From Bolinopsis microptera (taxonomy: Eukaryota; Ctenophora; Tentaculata; Lobata; Bolinopsidae): a stretch of 64,000 nucleotides of DNA. The notes beneath the pieces were generated by a model, which saw only the letters and a list, made by a program, of their open reading frames with translations, did no database searches and was not told where the DNA came from. The translations under genes were made by a program, and so were the position numbers. Below, in pieces: positions 10,052 through 22,730 of this stretch; within the stretch, counting starts at the first letter, position 1, and the number at the start of each line of letters is the position of its first letter. The stretch spans positions 12,128,169-12,192,168 of the forward strand of contig NC_087072.1 of assembly GCF_026151205.1 (NCBI RefSeq), written 5' to 3'.

Positions 10052-13000
10052 TTAAATCATCTCCGCATTGAGAGGAACCGCATCTTCACCATTCCCTCCA
10101 TCTTTGTCATCTGACTGTTGCTCGTACTCAGACTCCTGGTCACCATTGCACCAGATAGCAACACCCAGGTTGACGAGGTGCCCAACAAGACTGACCATGA
10201 GCAGTGCCGCTATAACGAACCTCTTGTTGGCACCCTGCCCAACAGTTACAGCTATGCATGTTATCTTGTCCTTGATATCAGCTTCCTCTTTGCAATGCCA
10301 ACTGTCAGTTAGCTCGTACAACTGGCAGAACATTCTCTTGATCCCTTTCGCTCCGTAACTAACGTTATAACACCGTGAATCTGGTTCAGGTTCTCCTAGG
10401 AACGCGTCCAGTGGGTTTTGTTTCTTTTCCTCTGTTTCAGTGCCGTTGCTCGTAGCATTGCTGGATTCTTTTGGTGCTGAAATTGGGATCTTCAACCACT
10501 TGCACAAGAACCCCTTCCCATTTGGGTCACATTCACATGCCTTGCATGCCTTCTGTTTAGACACACAAACATCACAAGCCCCGGAATTAGCACAAGGCTC
10601 GCAAAGTTGGCAAGCTGCCCCGTCTGGCTCAGCAGCACAGGTCTCATTGTACCATGTGCTATCTACTTCTGCTTCCACCGACTCGGTTTCGTTCTTGTTC
10701 ATGCCATCTACGATTGTGGTGCTAATCCCGCTCAGCTTCTTTGCGAAAATGAAGATTCCGAGTGTGCTGAAGAGGGCGAGTATAACTGAAATAAAGAAGT
10801 TGGCCTGTCATCACGGATATTAGAATTGGGTTCTTTACCGATAGTTGAAATTCGATATATTGCGCTATCTAACGCTATCGAGCGTCATGTAGCGCAATTT
10901 AGCACTATATTTTTTGGGCTATTTGTGTGCGATATATAGCGCTATCGATCGATATCTGTCGCTGACTGTCGCAGCGACATTTAGTGCCTACTAGAACGAG
11001 CAGCATCTAGCAGCATCTTGCAGTATCTATCTAACAACCAAAGAGCAACTGTCTAATATAAGTTATCTCACTGCACTATAGCTATAGTTATGATAATGTA
11101 ATCCTCCTAATAAAGCCGTTATAAGTGAGAGTGCAATCTACTCACCAGAGATTTTGAGGATTACGATTTCCGATTTTATTACATTTATATGATCACAAAC
11201 TAAAATATTTGACAAGTTACATGTCAGGATTACCTGGCTCTAGAGGTATAGTAGGATAATATCGACCCAAGATTTTATTATTTAAATTTTCAACTGATAT
11301 AAGATAGCGATCGGTAGCGCTATCAGCTATGTAATCTTATATAGCGCCTGATAGCCATATCGAAAAAGTGTCATAAAGTTAGCGCTATTGTCACTAATTG
11401 TCACTAATTGTCACTATCAAGCGTTAGCTACCGCTAGATATCGAATTTAAACTATCGGTTAAGAATCTAGAATCGCTATTATCATATTTATCATCATGAT
11501 TATATTTTGTAGCCAGTATAATATACTATGCTGGTATTGCAACTAATTAATATAGTTTAAGATTCAAGCTGACAAGTGGTATTTTAACGACCAATCTGTC
11601 AGTATGAATAATGTTGAAAAAAAGGATGACTGTTAAATGAATAAGAACTTACCACACACGATACCAAGTATGATGAGGGCAATTCGAAACTTCCTTTTGT
11701 CTGAAAACGTTTAAATGCTAAATAGATCAAGCAGAAGTAAGAAGGGAAATAGTTTGAACTTAATCATATCATTTGCTAAGTAATTTAGAACAATATATCA
11801 ACCAGGATTACCGTAATCAGAATCATTCAAGGATTGCAATTTTGCTTCATTTCGAAAGTAATATGTTATTCAAATTGGAAGTGACCATCGTTTTTTACTG
11901 GTTACAATATTATGGTATTGTGTTGTGGGCTTAAATCTGAAAGTAATTTCACAGGAGTTGGTAATGGTTGGGTACTCACTGTTATTGTAGCACTTTGTAT
12001 TCTCCAATTTCTCTGAAATAAGGTTCAATAAAACATTTTATATAATATTTCAACTTTGTTATTAAAAAACTTCACCCACCATTATGGAAAGTTTTAGTGC
12101 ATTGTAAGTATAGTATAAAAGTATCCGTATTTACCTGAGTTGCTAAGGAATTTACCTGAGTTGCTAAGGAATTTACCTGAGTTGCTAAGGAATTTACCTG
12201 AGTTGCTAAGGAATTTACCTGAGTTGCTAAGGAATTTACCTGAGTTGCTAAGAAATTTACCTGAGTTGCTAAGGAATTTACCTGAGTTGCTAAGGAATTT
12301 ACCTGAGTTGCTAAGGAATTTACCTGAGTTGCTAAGGAATTTACCTGAGTTGCTAAGGGATTTACCTGAGTTGCTAAGGAATTTACTTGAGTTGCTAAGG
12401 AATTTACCTGAGTTGCTAAGGAATTTACCTGAGTTGCTAAGGAATTTACTTGAGTTGCTAAGGAATTTACCTGAGTTGCTAAGGAATTTACCTGAGTTGC
12501 TAAGGAATTTACCTGAGTTGCTAAGGAATTTACCTGAGTTGCTAAGGAATTTACCTGAGTTGCTAAGGAATTTACCTGAGTTGCTAAGGGATTTACCTGA
12601 GTTGCTAAGGAATTTACTTGAGTTGCTAAGGAATTTACCTGAGTTGCTAAGGAATTTACCTGAGTTGCTAAGGAATTTACTTGAGTTGCTAAGAAATTTA
12701 CCTGAGTTGCTAAGGAATTTACCTGAGTTGCTAAGGAATTTACCTGAGTTGCTAAGGAATTTACCTGAGTTGCTAAGGAATTTACCTGAGTTGCTAAGGG
12801 ATTTACCTGAGTTGCTAAGGAATTTACTTGAGTTGCTAAGGAATTTACCTGAGTTGCTAAGGAATTTACCTGAGTTGCTAAGGAATTTACTTGAGTTGCT
12901 AAGGAATTTACCTGAGTTGCTAAGGAATTTACCTGAGTTGCTAAGGAATTGTAACCATCTGATGAAAGTAACCGTCAGACCAACGATCACCAGAACCAGC

Positions 13001-13632
13001 AGCAGATAACTTATTATAACTGCAAAACCTGTCAGAGGAAAGTTAGTTAATTTTATTAAAGAATTATTTAGTTGATAGTTCATTTCCACTGCATCTGTTT
13101 TTCGTGAGATTGTGACACTTCAATGTTTTAGCACAAATGAGACGTTCAAACTAAATCAAAATCATAAATTTTGATCTAAGCACGAAAAATGAAGAAGTTT
13201 CACACAGATATTGTTATTTAAAATAACGTTTAGGATGAACTGAGAGCAGTATCGGCCGCTTGCCAAAACAAGAGTTCCCAGCTTTATTTACATAAGAATG
13301 AGCGGGAAGCTTTTGTTTACTATTTATGTATAGGTTACAATTAACATTTGAAACAAATGTGGTGCTAAATTACCTGAAATGCGTATGAGAAATATGAAAT
13401 AAAATATGCTTTGCATGCGAAAGATATGGCACGTGATTAATTTAAGAACATAAATTATATGGTATATGGTATGATAATTGTAATCTATACAGTGACCATA
13501 AACCAGCGCTCTTTCCACCTTCATTATCTGATCAAACTTACCGATCTTGGCAGAAGGATTGAAGAACATGCATAATGCGATCAAGGAAAATAACGCGGAG
13601 ATAGAAGCGCTGATTGCACCCACCAGCGACAT
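10052..13632 (-). CDS. 4TM-B: four-pass cysteine-rich membrane protein, tandem paralogue 2
   Basis: Unrecognised family. Coding exons on the minus strand: 13542-13632, 12933-13028, 11980-12012, 11653-11700 and 10052-10785. They total 1,002 nt and close at 333 aa plus stop. TM1 is residues 3-24 (start MSLVGAISAS), TM2 about 32-54, a basic loop, TM3 about 78-108 and TM4 about 278-302 (signature VGHLVN). The TM3-TM4 loop begins with WYNETC and a CxxC-rich block (about 134-185), then a second conserved block with CYNVSYG and CQLYELTDSW. The NET and NVS sequons put this loop outside the cell. The tail is acidic. Exon 2 ends at the upstream-most of 39 identical-phase donors created by a 21-bp minisatellite (12131-12951). 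Use of a later donor would add (GKFLSNS)n, up to 266 residues, to the cytosolic loop between TM2 and TM3. Intron 4 contains a MITE. Confidence 0.85.
10827..11467. mobile_element. MITE in intron 4 of 4TM-B
   Basis: Imperfect inverted ends of about 35 bp: TTCTTTACCGATAGTTGAAA at the left, and the complement of TTCTTAACCGATAGTTTAAA at the right, both continuing into ATTCGATAT. The 6-bp direct repeat TAGAAT lies just outside at 10821-10826 and 11468-11473. The interior is rich in AGCGCTAT and CGATAT palindromes and has three copies of TTGTCACTAA. It encodes nothing. Confidence 0.75.
12131..12951. repeat. 21-bp minisatellite carrying the exon-2 splice donor of 4TM-B
   Basis: Thirty-nine copies of a 21-bp unit. 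Read on the minus strand, each unit is TTCCTTAGCAACTCAG followed by GTAAA: the last 16 bases of exon 2 plus the 5' splice site. The distance from first to last donor (12931 to 12133) is 798 bp, exactly 38 periods, so every donor has the same phase. The unit has no stop codon in the gene's frame (KFLSNSG). Variant units (GSLSNS, or SNSS from CAA in place of CAG at the donor) recur in the same order three times, showing higher-order repeats of 11-12 units. Confidence 0.95.
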
Positions 13633-14261
13633 AATCTATCCTGGTAGCTGTGATTAGGAAATCAAATTGGAATTGGGGGAGGATATCAACAAGGTGGATT
13701 ACGTGCCTACAATTTAGAAAAAGCGAATTGAGCAAGCAAAGAGTTGGATTAAGTTAGTGATAAAAATGGAGTAATATCGTAAAGAATCATTAGTCAATAG
13801 AAGGCTTCATAACAAGTTCAGATGTCAACATCACAAAATGTGGTATCCCCTTTCCGTCTGTTATAATAGAATAACGACACGTGGCATCCATTTAAATTTA
13901 AAATATGTTAAAATATTTCCACAACAACAAAATAATGATATCAAATAATCCAAAATCACAATGGGTAATCAAAAAATTTTAATGTAATACTCATGTTTCA
14001 AACATGGTCTTTACAATTTTCTGATGATCTGAAACTATCATATTAAATACCTTATGAAATAGATACAAAATTTCATGGAATGATCTGGTTAAAGACTTAG
14101 AAATTTCCTAGTCTACTTCTTTATGTCGTTGCTCGGCAGTCGGCACGATATAAAATATTTGGAAAATTAAAAAGTTAGAAAATTATATTGAAAACAGTAA
14201 ATAATCTTAAGTTGGAACTGCTTTCTGGAGAATGTCCAGAGGAGAATGGAGATGCTCGCTT
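13633..14261. other. Intergenic region between 4TM-B and 4TM-C
   Basis: About 630 bp separate the start codon of 4TM-B from the stop codon of 4TM-C. It is AT-rich and must hold the 4TM-B promoter and the 4TM-C 3' UTR. No motif stands out. Confidence 0.4.
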
Positions 14262-16449
14262 TTAGAGTTTTATCTCCGTTAGTGTGTCAGTCTCTTTAAA
14301 CTCTTCCTCTTCGTCTTCATTGCCACCACTTCCCTCCTCCTTCACTTCATCACCACATTCCTTTTCATCAGACTGCAGCTTGTACCCCTCCCCCTTCTCA
14401 GAGGCCTGCTCAGCTTGTCCAGTGCACCAGATACTAGCGACACTCACTAGGTGCCCAATAATGCTTACAACCAGCAGTCCTGACACTATGAACCGCTTAG
14501 TTGCCCCTTCTCCAACAACACCACCTATACACATTATTCTCCGCCTGGTTTCTTCCATATCAAAGAAAATATCAGTTCCATTTTTACATTGCCAGCTATC
14601 AGTAAGTTCGTAGAGCTGACAGAACGTTCTTCTGATCCCCCTCAGTCCGTAACTAACGTTGTAGCACTGTGAATCTGGTTCAGGCTCTCCTACAAATTCT
14701 TGCAACATTTGCATCGGGTTCTTTTTCTCTGTTTCAGATTCAGTGCTGTCACCTTCGCTCGATTCTTGTTCTGTCTCCAATTTATCGCTTTCCTGTTCTT
14801 TTGCAAGCCTCTTTCTCCACCATCCGCACCTTAGAGGCCCTTGCATATTTGGATCACACTCGCACGTCCCGCACCATATTGGACTCCCCTGACAAACATT
14901 ACAGGCCTGCTCGTCTGGGCACTGCCCGCAAAGCTGGCACGCTGTTCCTGTCTCGTTTTTAGCGCAAGTTTCATTATACCAACTGCTGTCTACTTCTTCT
15001 TCTTCTTCTGCTTTGGTTTCTACCAAAACAACGCTTGTGTCTTCCTTTTCTTTACCCATGCCAAGTTTGCCACTGACCGTTTTTAGCTTTGTTGCGAACA
15101 TAAAGATCCCAATTGCACTGACGATGGCGAGTATTACTGAAATTGGAAGTTTGTCTGTAACATCTGGTATTTTAATTTGTAACCCAATTAAATTAAATTT
15201 GTTTCGTTTTCGCTCTCTCGATCATGAGACTGGGGACTCTCATTTTGTCCCTAGTGAACAAAAATGAAATTGTACAGAATTAAGATTACGCTGCATTAAT
15301 TGATTGAAAATAATATTAACGAAGCAAAAAAAATAAGAGATGTTATTTTGCGCTTACCACATAATATCCCTAAAACAATGAATGTGATCCGAAACTTTCT
15401 TTTATCTGAAGAAGTATTACTGATTTAAATGAATTTGTTAAGACTTAAGTGATGATATTTTTAAAATCACATTCAAGTGTTCAAAATCAGATCCAATTTT
15501 GTTCTATTCTATAATAGTATAATATGTATTCCATAAATATAATAGAAAAATAGTGTAAAAAGTCAAATCAGTTTTGCAATAAAACGTTTAAAAGGTACGA
15601 ATTCAACATATAAAAAAATGTATGTCAGACAACAACGATTGCACTTGGTAATCCATCACAAAGGCAAAGATCGGAATTAAAATTTATTTAGCTCTAAATA
15701 GTAAAACTAGATTAAGCGATCAGTTCGAAGTTCAGCTTAACGAATGCTATTAGACTTAGAAAATAGCTACCTTACTTACTTTTTTGTGAGAATTTATTCT
15801 TTCCCAATCTTCCTGAAAAAAGAAACTAAGTTAGGTCACCAAATTCTTTCAAGCGAATAGTAACCTCATTAAATCTGTCGAAGAAAAACAAAAGGGTTGA
15901 TAAAAATGGTCATAAAACTGTAATTTTTAAATAGCATTTTACCTGTGTTGATGAAAAGTTGAAACCATCTAATGAGAGTTACTGCTACACTCAATATCAC
16001 CAGAACCAATAACAGATAACTTATTATAACTGCGAAACCTGCCGAGGGGTTTTTATTAACTTTATTAATACCCTATTTTCATTCTCATGCATTGTATCAG
16101 ATAAAAAAGAAATCAATAGAATTTAATTTGCCATTAATTATAAAATGTATGTCGAATTAAGAAATTCAAAGTTCAGGATTTCATGATATCACTCAAGTAA
16201 TAATATAAGTGCAAGTTTAGGCTTTAAGATAGAGCTGCTATACATCTATTTTAAAATAGAGCTGCTATAAATCTATTTTAAGATAGAGCTGCTATAAATC
16301 TGTTTTCAGTTGAAAGTTTTGTAGATCATCATGCGTTATTTTGTGTATGGAAACTTACGAATCTTGGCTCCGGGATTAAAGAACATGCTCATTGCTATAA
16401 CAGAAAATATCGCTGCTATAGTACTGCTTACTGCACCCACCAGTAACAT
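14262..16449 (-). CDS. 4TM-C: four-pass cysteine-rich membrane protein, tandem paralogue 3
   Basis: Unrecognised family; the cleanest member. Coding exons on the minus strand: 16359-16449, 15943-16038, 15780-15812, 15358-15405 and 14262-15136. They total 1,143 nt, giving 380 aa plus stop. Exon 1 starts MLLVGAVSSTIAAIF (TM1). Exon 2 is TM2, ending RWFQLFINT. Exons 3-4 give a K/R-rich cytosolic loop, then TM3 (about 78-105). The outer loop has WYNETC at 142-147, then CQLC, CNVC and CGTCEC, then CYNVSYG (about 247) and CQLYELTDSW, with NET, NVS and NGT sequons. TM4 is about 304-327 (IIGHLVS), followed by an acidic tail. The single donor of exon 2, AACACAG then GTAAAA, shows the state before the 4TM-B donor was multiplied. 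Topology resembles tetraspanins but lacks CCG. Confidence 0.87.
16228..16305. repeat. 27-bp repeat, three copies
   Basis: Three near-identical copies of TAAGATAGAGCTGCTATAAA plus TCTATTT, in intron 1 of 4TM-C. Confidence 0.85.
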
Positions 16450-19400
16450 AGTTGGAGTTGTCTCTTTTTCTAATGAAGTTAGATTGAATTAGGTTTATTT
16501 ATAGTGGAAAACAAACACCAAAACGTGTGATAAAGCAATATAAAAACTAAAATATGTTCAAGAAGGTTTAAGAATAAAAGTTAAATGTTGGAATGTCACG
16601 ACTTTCAATAAAGGTCTAACAACTAGAAAGAACGCTACAACGCTGTAATATTGTAGTAGTACAAGAAGCGAACAACTAAACTACAAGAACTGACTCCGCG
16701 GTAAGAGTGTGCAGTCAGTCCGCACACTTGCTAATTACAATACCCAGCTTGTAATACTGAGGGTTATTATTATATCTTATAATACAAAATGCAGAATACC
16801 CTCCCAAGTAGGAGGACAGTTGACAGGTCAATAAGCCACTCTGAAAAGCAAGCCAATACGACGCTGGTAGTGGTGTACTGCTGCCCTGAACTAGCAACTA
16901 TAGGGTTTCGATCTGAAAGTCAAGAGGGATAGCAAGTTGGCGGCTTGTAGCGAGAGGGATAGCAAGTTGGTGAGTGTCAAAATAGATAATAGCATGTCCT
17001 TATATAGAGTGTAACTATGATCTGATAGCGTGCTTGATGCAAACATTTCGTCACGGTTATATTTTAAAAGGATTCCATAAAGGATCCTAACGTTAACAAC
17101 TAACTTCAAACTACAGTAAGAAGCTCTGACCGTCACCACATCACGCGGCGGTAAAATTCAGAATAATATTCACCACATGGTCAATATACTGATATTCACC
17201 ATTATTTTAGGCAGCCTTTACTTTCTTAATGTAATATTTGTGGGTGGTTGTTTCGTGACCGCTAGTTAAAAACTAGGTACCGAGGTGGTGAGACATGTCT
17301 CACAAATAAGTCATTAGTTTTAACTTTCTTACCGAAATATTCAGCGGAATAGACAAAATAATCTTATCTAAGTTCGTTTCGTTTAACTCAACCACTCAAT
17401 TTAAGAACAAAAGCACATTGCGAATGGAACAATTCAAATGGTCAGTTAATAAAATCTGGTTCCTGTAAATATCGCTAAATATTAACCGCGACAAGACAAT
17501 GTCCTGTACAAACAGCATGTAACAAGCTTATAAGGATTTGTGAACAGGATATCAACAAATCAGTCTGAACAAATCTGACACTGGATCATGATTCGTGGCA
17601 CGCAGTAAATAGTAATACACTAAAGTAACCAAAATAACTAAACTATGTGCCTAGTATAGTACACACTTGATGAGGAGTTAGTGGTATTCCCTGGTAATCA
17701 CTAAGATGTCTGGTATATAATAATCATGATGACAACTTGATATTAGGGCAATTATGGAGATGTGAGTCAACTGTACTCCACATTTTAATAAATATAAGGT
17801 AAGATAGTAAGGAATGTGAACATGTTAATACTCGAACAGGAGAACTTAGAAATTAAATGCTATAGTTCAAGACTGGCGCAAAAGATTGTACAAATCATAT
17901 TTTATTCACAGAGATGCGCATGAATTTTTAATTTTACTTCCTAGCAATCCAAGGGCCCTTTCCTTTCAATTTCTTGGTTTTTCACTGCTGGATCTAGATT
18001 TTATTAAAGATATCAACACAGCTACAAAAGGCACACAAACTACAAACTACAGACCTTACTACAAAATATAAATGTATAATAATGAGTTGCCAACACAGGA
18101 ACATACAGAATAAGCAGGAATTAGGAAGTGATATAGGGCTGTCGTAACTAGATGATATATGGAGGTCATTAGATTACAAGTAATTGGATATTCTGTTATA
18201 TTCTGGGGCCCTAGTACCCTATAAATTATGAAGAGAAAACTAAAATGCATTTGCATTGATTGATTGAATTTATCAATTATAGACAATGAGATTTATGAGG
18301 ACCAGTTGCAAACGTGACGACCCCTTAATTTTCATGACAGAAAATTGAAAAGCGAAACAGTAATGGAAATTAAATAATTGAGTGTTCAATAGAGACCCTA
18401 CAACATTGTAACCGAGATTAAAATAAAATAAAGTTTAAAGTAAGTTTTATTCTAGTTATTTCGTCTGATTATAAAAATGTTACTCGAGAGTCAGCCCTTC
18501 AACAGCCCTATATTGACTTGTTGCACGGTTAAAACCCGTTCCGAACTAGAGCACAGCATACTTGAAACTGTCTAAGAAATTTGATAGAAATTTGATAGCA
18601 CATTGGTCACTTTTGATAAGGGTCAGTGCTTCAAAGGTTAATGTTATTATCTAGACATGATGTAACTGTTAAAAACGAAAATACAAAAAGATTACTGAAA
18701 CTACTTGTTCCTTAAATACAAAATTATGGTTATTATTATTATATGTTTTAGGAGCTATTAATAACTTTATAAAAAGCCAGTTTCGTGGATTAGGAAGGGA
18801 GGGAATTAAAGGAAACAATATTAAACTACGTTCTGGTAAATCAGTGTTAACATAATCCAGATGTAGCACACTAGGTGTACCAGATTACAGTTGGTAAATC
18901 AGTGTTAACATAATCCAGATGTAGCACACTAGGTGTACCAGATTACAGTTGACTTATTGTTGTCCTGATTGTCAGATGTTTGTAACTCAAAAAGTAGGAA
19001 ACATTTAAACGTGACTACATAACCAAATCTAAAATAAAAGCAGGTGTAGTTTTACAGGGAGCACATCTTCAGCTTGGCTGAGAAAAGCCGTACGGAAATG
19101 AGAAGCAGGCTTACAATCATACAGTAATAATCCTACAGTAGTGCAAACAGGTTAATAAACAGATGACAGGTACAAGATACAAACTGAGAAATAGAATATA
19201 ATACAACAGAATAATACAACAGAGTAGCTATTCAGACCACCTCCAGGATTGCAGCTGTTCCTGCCTTAACTAACCGACCTTTCAACGGTGCACACGACAA
19301 CATGATATACGATATGTGCTGTTTAAAGTCCTACAAGTTCCTTACAATGTCAGAATACTAGTGGTATTAAGGTCCGGCCTCTATCCTCCTGTATACACTA

Positions 19401-19778
19401 CCATATGAGGACTGATCGGTGCTGCTGCTAATGGATCATTCCAACAGATTGTATTGCACGTCGTGTGTAATATACATTCTCACAAGTCACAAACTGACCA
19501 TCTAGTTCGCACAAGATATTTCTCTGGTACAAATATATTGGAACTTAAATAAACTTTTTACTGATAAGTGATACTGGTAAATTATTTACTAAGAAACAGA
19601 GTCAATAGAGGTTATATTGTTAACTTTGCGACACTTCAATAGAAATAAAACTAACAGACGCAAAAGCAATATAAAGATAACGAAAGGTTTGCTGTCACTA
19701 ATTGAGTCTTGAGAAAGCAGCAGAGCCCTGGAGGGAATGTATAACTCTGTGGAATGTCATGAGGTTTTACAGAACAAT
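16450..19778. other. Intergenic stretch without recognisable genes
   Basis: About 3.3 kb upstream of 4TM-C. It should contain that gene's promoter. The small ORFs show no domain or splice structure I can support. The only clear feature is the 61-bp direct duplication near 18834. Confidence 0.4.
18834..18951. repeat. 61-bp tandem duplication
   Basis: Two adjacent and essentially identical copies starting TGGTAAATCAGTGTTAACAT and ending CCAGATTACAGT. Confidence 0.93.
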
Positions 19779-21206
19779 AGCACACAAGTAACAGGGCAGG
19801 TACTCTATTACTACTAGCACACAAGTAACAGGGCAGGTACTCTAATACTACTAGTACACAAGTAACAGGGCAGGTACTCTAATACTACTAGCACACAAGT
19901 AACAGGGCAGGTACTAGATAATATTACTAGCACACAAGTAACAGGGCAGGTACTCTAATACTACTAGCACACAAGTAACAGGGCAGGTACTCTAATACTA
20001 CTAGCACACAAGTAACAGGACAGGTACTCTAATACTACTAGCACACAAGTAACTGGGCAGATACTCTAACACTACTAGCACACAAGTAACTGGGCAGGTA
20101 CTCTAATACTACTAGCACACAAGTAACAGGGCAGGTACTCTAATACTACTAGCACACAAGTAACTGGGCAAGTACTCTAATACTACTAGCACACAAGTAA
20201 CTGGGCAGGTACTCTAATACTACTAGCACACAAGTAACAGGGCAGGTACTCTAATACTACTAACACACAAGTAACAGGGCAGGTACTCTAATACTACTAG
20301 CACACAAGTAACAGGGCAGGTACTCTAATACTACTAGCACACAAGTAACTGGGCAGGTACTCTAATACTACTAGCACACAAGTAACAGGGCAGGTACTCT
20401 AATACTACTAGCACACAAGTAACTGGGCAGGTACTCTAATACTACTAGCACACAAGTAACAGGGCAGGTACTCTAATACTACTAGCACACAAGTAACAGG
20501 GCAGGTACTCTAATACTACTAGCACACAAGTAACAGGGCAGGTACTCTAATACTACTAGCACACAAGTAACAGGGCAGGTACTCTAATACTACTAGCACA
20601 CAAGTAACAGGGCAGGTACTCTAATACTACTAGCACACAAGTAACTGGGCAGGTACTCTAATACTACTAGCACACAAGTAACTGGGCAGATACTCTAACA
20701 CTACTAGCACACAAGTAACTGGGCAGGTACTCTAATACTACTAGCACACAAGTAACTGGGCAGGTACTCTAATACTACTAGCACACAAGTAACAGGGCAG
20801 GTACTCTAATACTACTAGCACACAAGTAACAGGGCAGGTACTCTAATACTACTAGCACACAAGTAACAGGGCAGGTACTCTAATACTACTAGCACACAAG
20901 TAACTGGGCAGATACTCTAACACTACTAGCACACAAGTAACAGGACAGGTACTCTAATACTACTAGCACACAAGTTACTGGGCAGGTACTCTAATACTAC
21001 TAGCACACAAGTAACTGGGCAGGTACTCTAATACTACTAGCACACAAGTAACAGGGCAGGTACTCTAATACTACTAGCACACAAGTAACTGGGCAGATAC
21101 TCTAACACTACTAGCACACAAGTAACTGGGCAGGTACTCTAATACTACTAGCACACAAGTAACTGGGCAGGTACTCTAATACTACTAGCACACAAGTAAC
21201 TGGGCA
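19779..21206. repeat. 37-bp minisatellite
   Basis: About 39 copies of a unit AGCACACAAGTAACAGGGCA followed by GGTACTCTAATACTACT. The main variants are CAGGG or CTGGG in the middle and GATACTCTAACACT in scattered units. Non-coding. Confidence 0.96.
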
Positions 21207-22068
21207 TCAGCTGAGATTAGGGATTATTATTATGATAAGGTTCCTAGATATTATTGGTACGTGCACAGATAATAAAACATCTGTTGTATCAATGAAGGCA
21301 CAAATCAGCTGCTAACAATGACACATTTGCAGCCAACAATTAAACGCTTCAGAGATTTGCAATCTTGTTGTTGTGGTTGATCTAACAGAAAAGCGGAAGC
21401 AACAAACGTGAATGATTAGCGTTTTACATGCAAATTACAAACAACATATGAGTTGTCACACATTTACGTGTAACTGTATTGGGAGAGGTGAATTAGACTA
21501 ACTGACAGGTTTGTCTGATTTGACGGTACTTCTAGTTTATAGTCATGAGTCATTTTCAAAATAATTGAATTCCCATTCCGATAGACAAGATTACTCCTTT
21601 AAACAGGAACACTATTGGAAACTCGATACAAACTGAGGAAAGAGAGATTGGTTATGACAGTTGTTATCTTTTATGTGCCTTCTGGTACCTACCATTGTAC
21701 ATCAGGACCTTCTACCTGAAATAGTACTTGTGTTCAAGTCCTGTGTTCTTATTTCGTATACACCAGTTTATAGATATACCCTTTTACTTAGGAGGTTTGT
21801 TAATATTGATTGATAGATGCACGTGGTATAGATTGTTGTCACTTCTGATATATGTTTTAGTCGATGTTACTAGGTCTAGGTAAACCTTGATAAAAGTGTT
21901 GGAAGGTTGTTGTAAGAATGTGCCTTTAAAAGCTTTAACACACCGGACCGCCCGGGTTACACGTGTTTAAGGAATACAAAGCTTATGTCATCGGGACTCT
22001 ATTAGAGCAACAATTTAACGAAGGTTTAGAAAAGCCGAGGAATACCCTACTTTAATAAGCTACTTGTA

Positions 22069-22196
22069 GAAACTGAACTACTACTACTACTGTAGTGGTG
22101 GTATGTGGAAACTGTACTACTACTACTACTGTAGTGGTAGTATGTGGAAACTGTACAACTACTACTACTACTGTAGTGGTAGTATGTGGAAACTGT
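22069..22196. repeat. ~42-bp repeat with internal hairpin, three copies
   Basis: Three copies of AACTGTACTACTACTACTAC followed by TGTAGTGGTAGTATGTGGA. The (TAC)n run can pair with the GTAGTGGTAGTA part of the same unit. Confidence 0.85.
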
Positions 22197-22361
22197 ATTG
22201 AACACTAATAATTTATAAAACTGAAAATCGGCCACTCTGGTAAATGCTCCTCACTTCTACAGAACAACAAACTGAGAAAGTATTTGCTTTGTGGAATGTG
22301 GACTAATGGGTAACAAAATCAGGTCAAACCACGTCAGAAGATTGGCAGCTGTAACAACAGA

Positions 22362-22730
22362 TCTCACTTACTGAACCAGCAAGTTACTGGCTTGTGAGTG
22401 AGACTGTTATCTCACTTACTGGCTTGTGAGTGAGACTGTTATCTCACTTACTGGCTTGTGAGTGAGACTGTTGTCTCACTTACTGGCTTGTGAGTGAGAC
22501 TGTTATCTCACTTACTGGCTTGTGAGTGAGACTGTTATCTCACTTACTGGCTTGTGAGTGAGACTGTTATCTCACTTACTGGCTTGTGAGTGAGACTGTT
22601 ATCTCACTTACTGGCTTGTGAGTGAGACTGTTATCTCACTTACTGGCTTGTGAGTGAGACTGTTATCTCACTAACTGGCTTGTGAGTGAGACTGTTGTCT
22701 CACTTACTGGTTCGTAAGTAAGACTGTTCT
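22362..22730. repeat. 32-bp minisatellite with self-complementary unit
   Basis: About 11 copies of TCTCACTTACTGGCTTGTGA followed by GTGAGACTGTTA. TCTCACT pairs with AGTGAGA in the same unit, so the array is a row of small hairpins. Confidence 0.94.

Noticed and set aside
12140-13009. Forward-strand ORF of LLRNLPE repeats
   Set aside because: It is the antisense of the splice-donor minisatellite of 4TM-B, with no coding sequence outside the repeat.
19779-22730. Possible CRISPR array from regularly spaced repeats
   Set aside because: The repeats are contiguous with no unique spacers, and the genome is eukaryotic.
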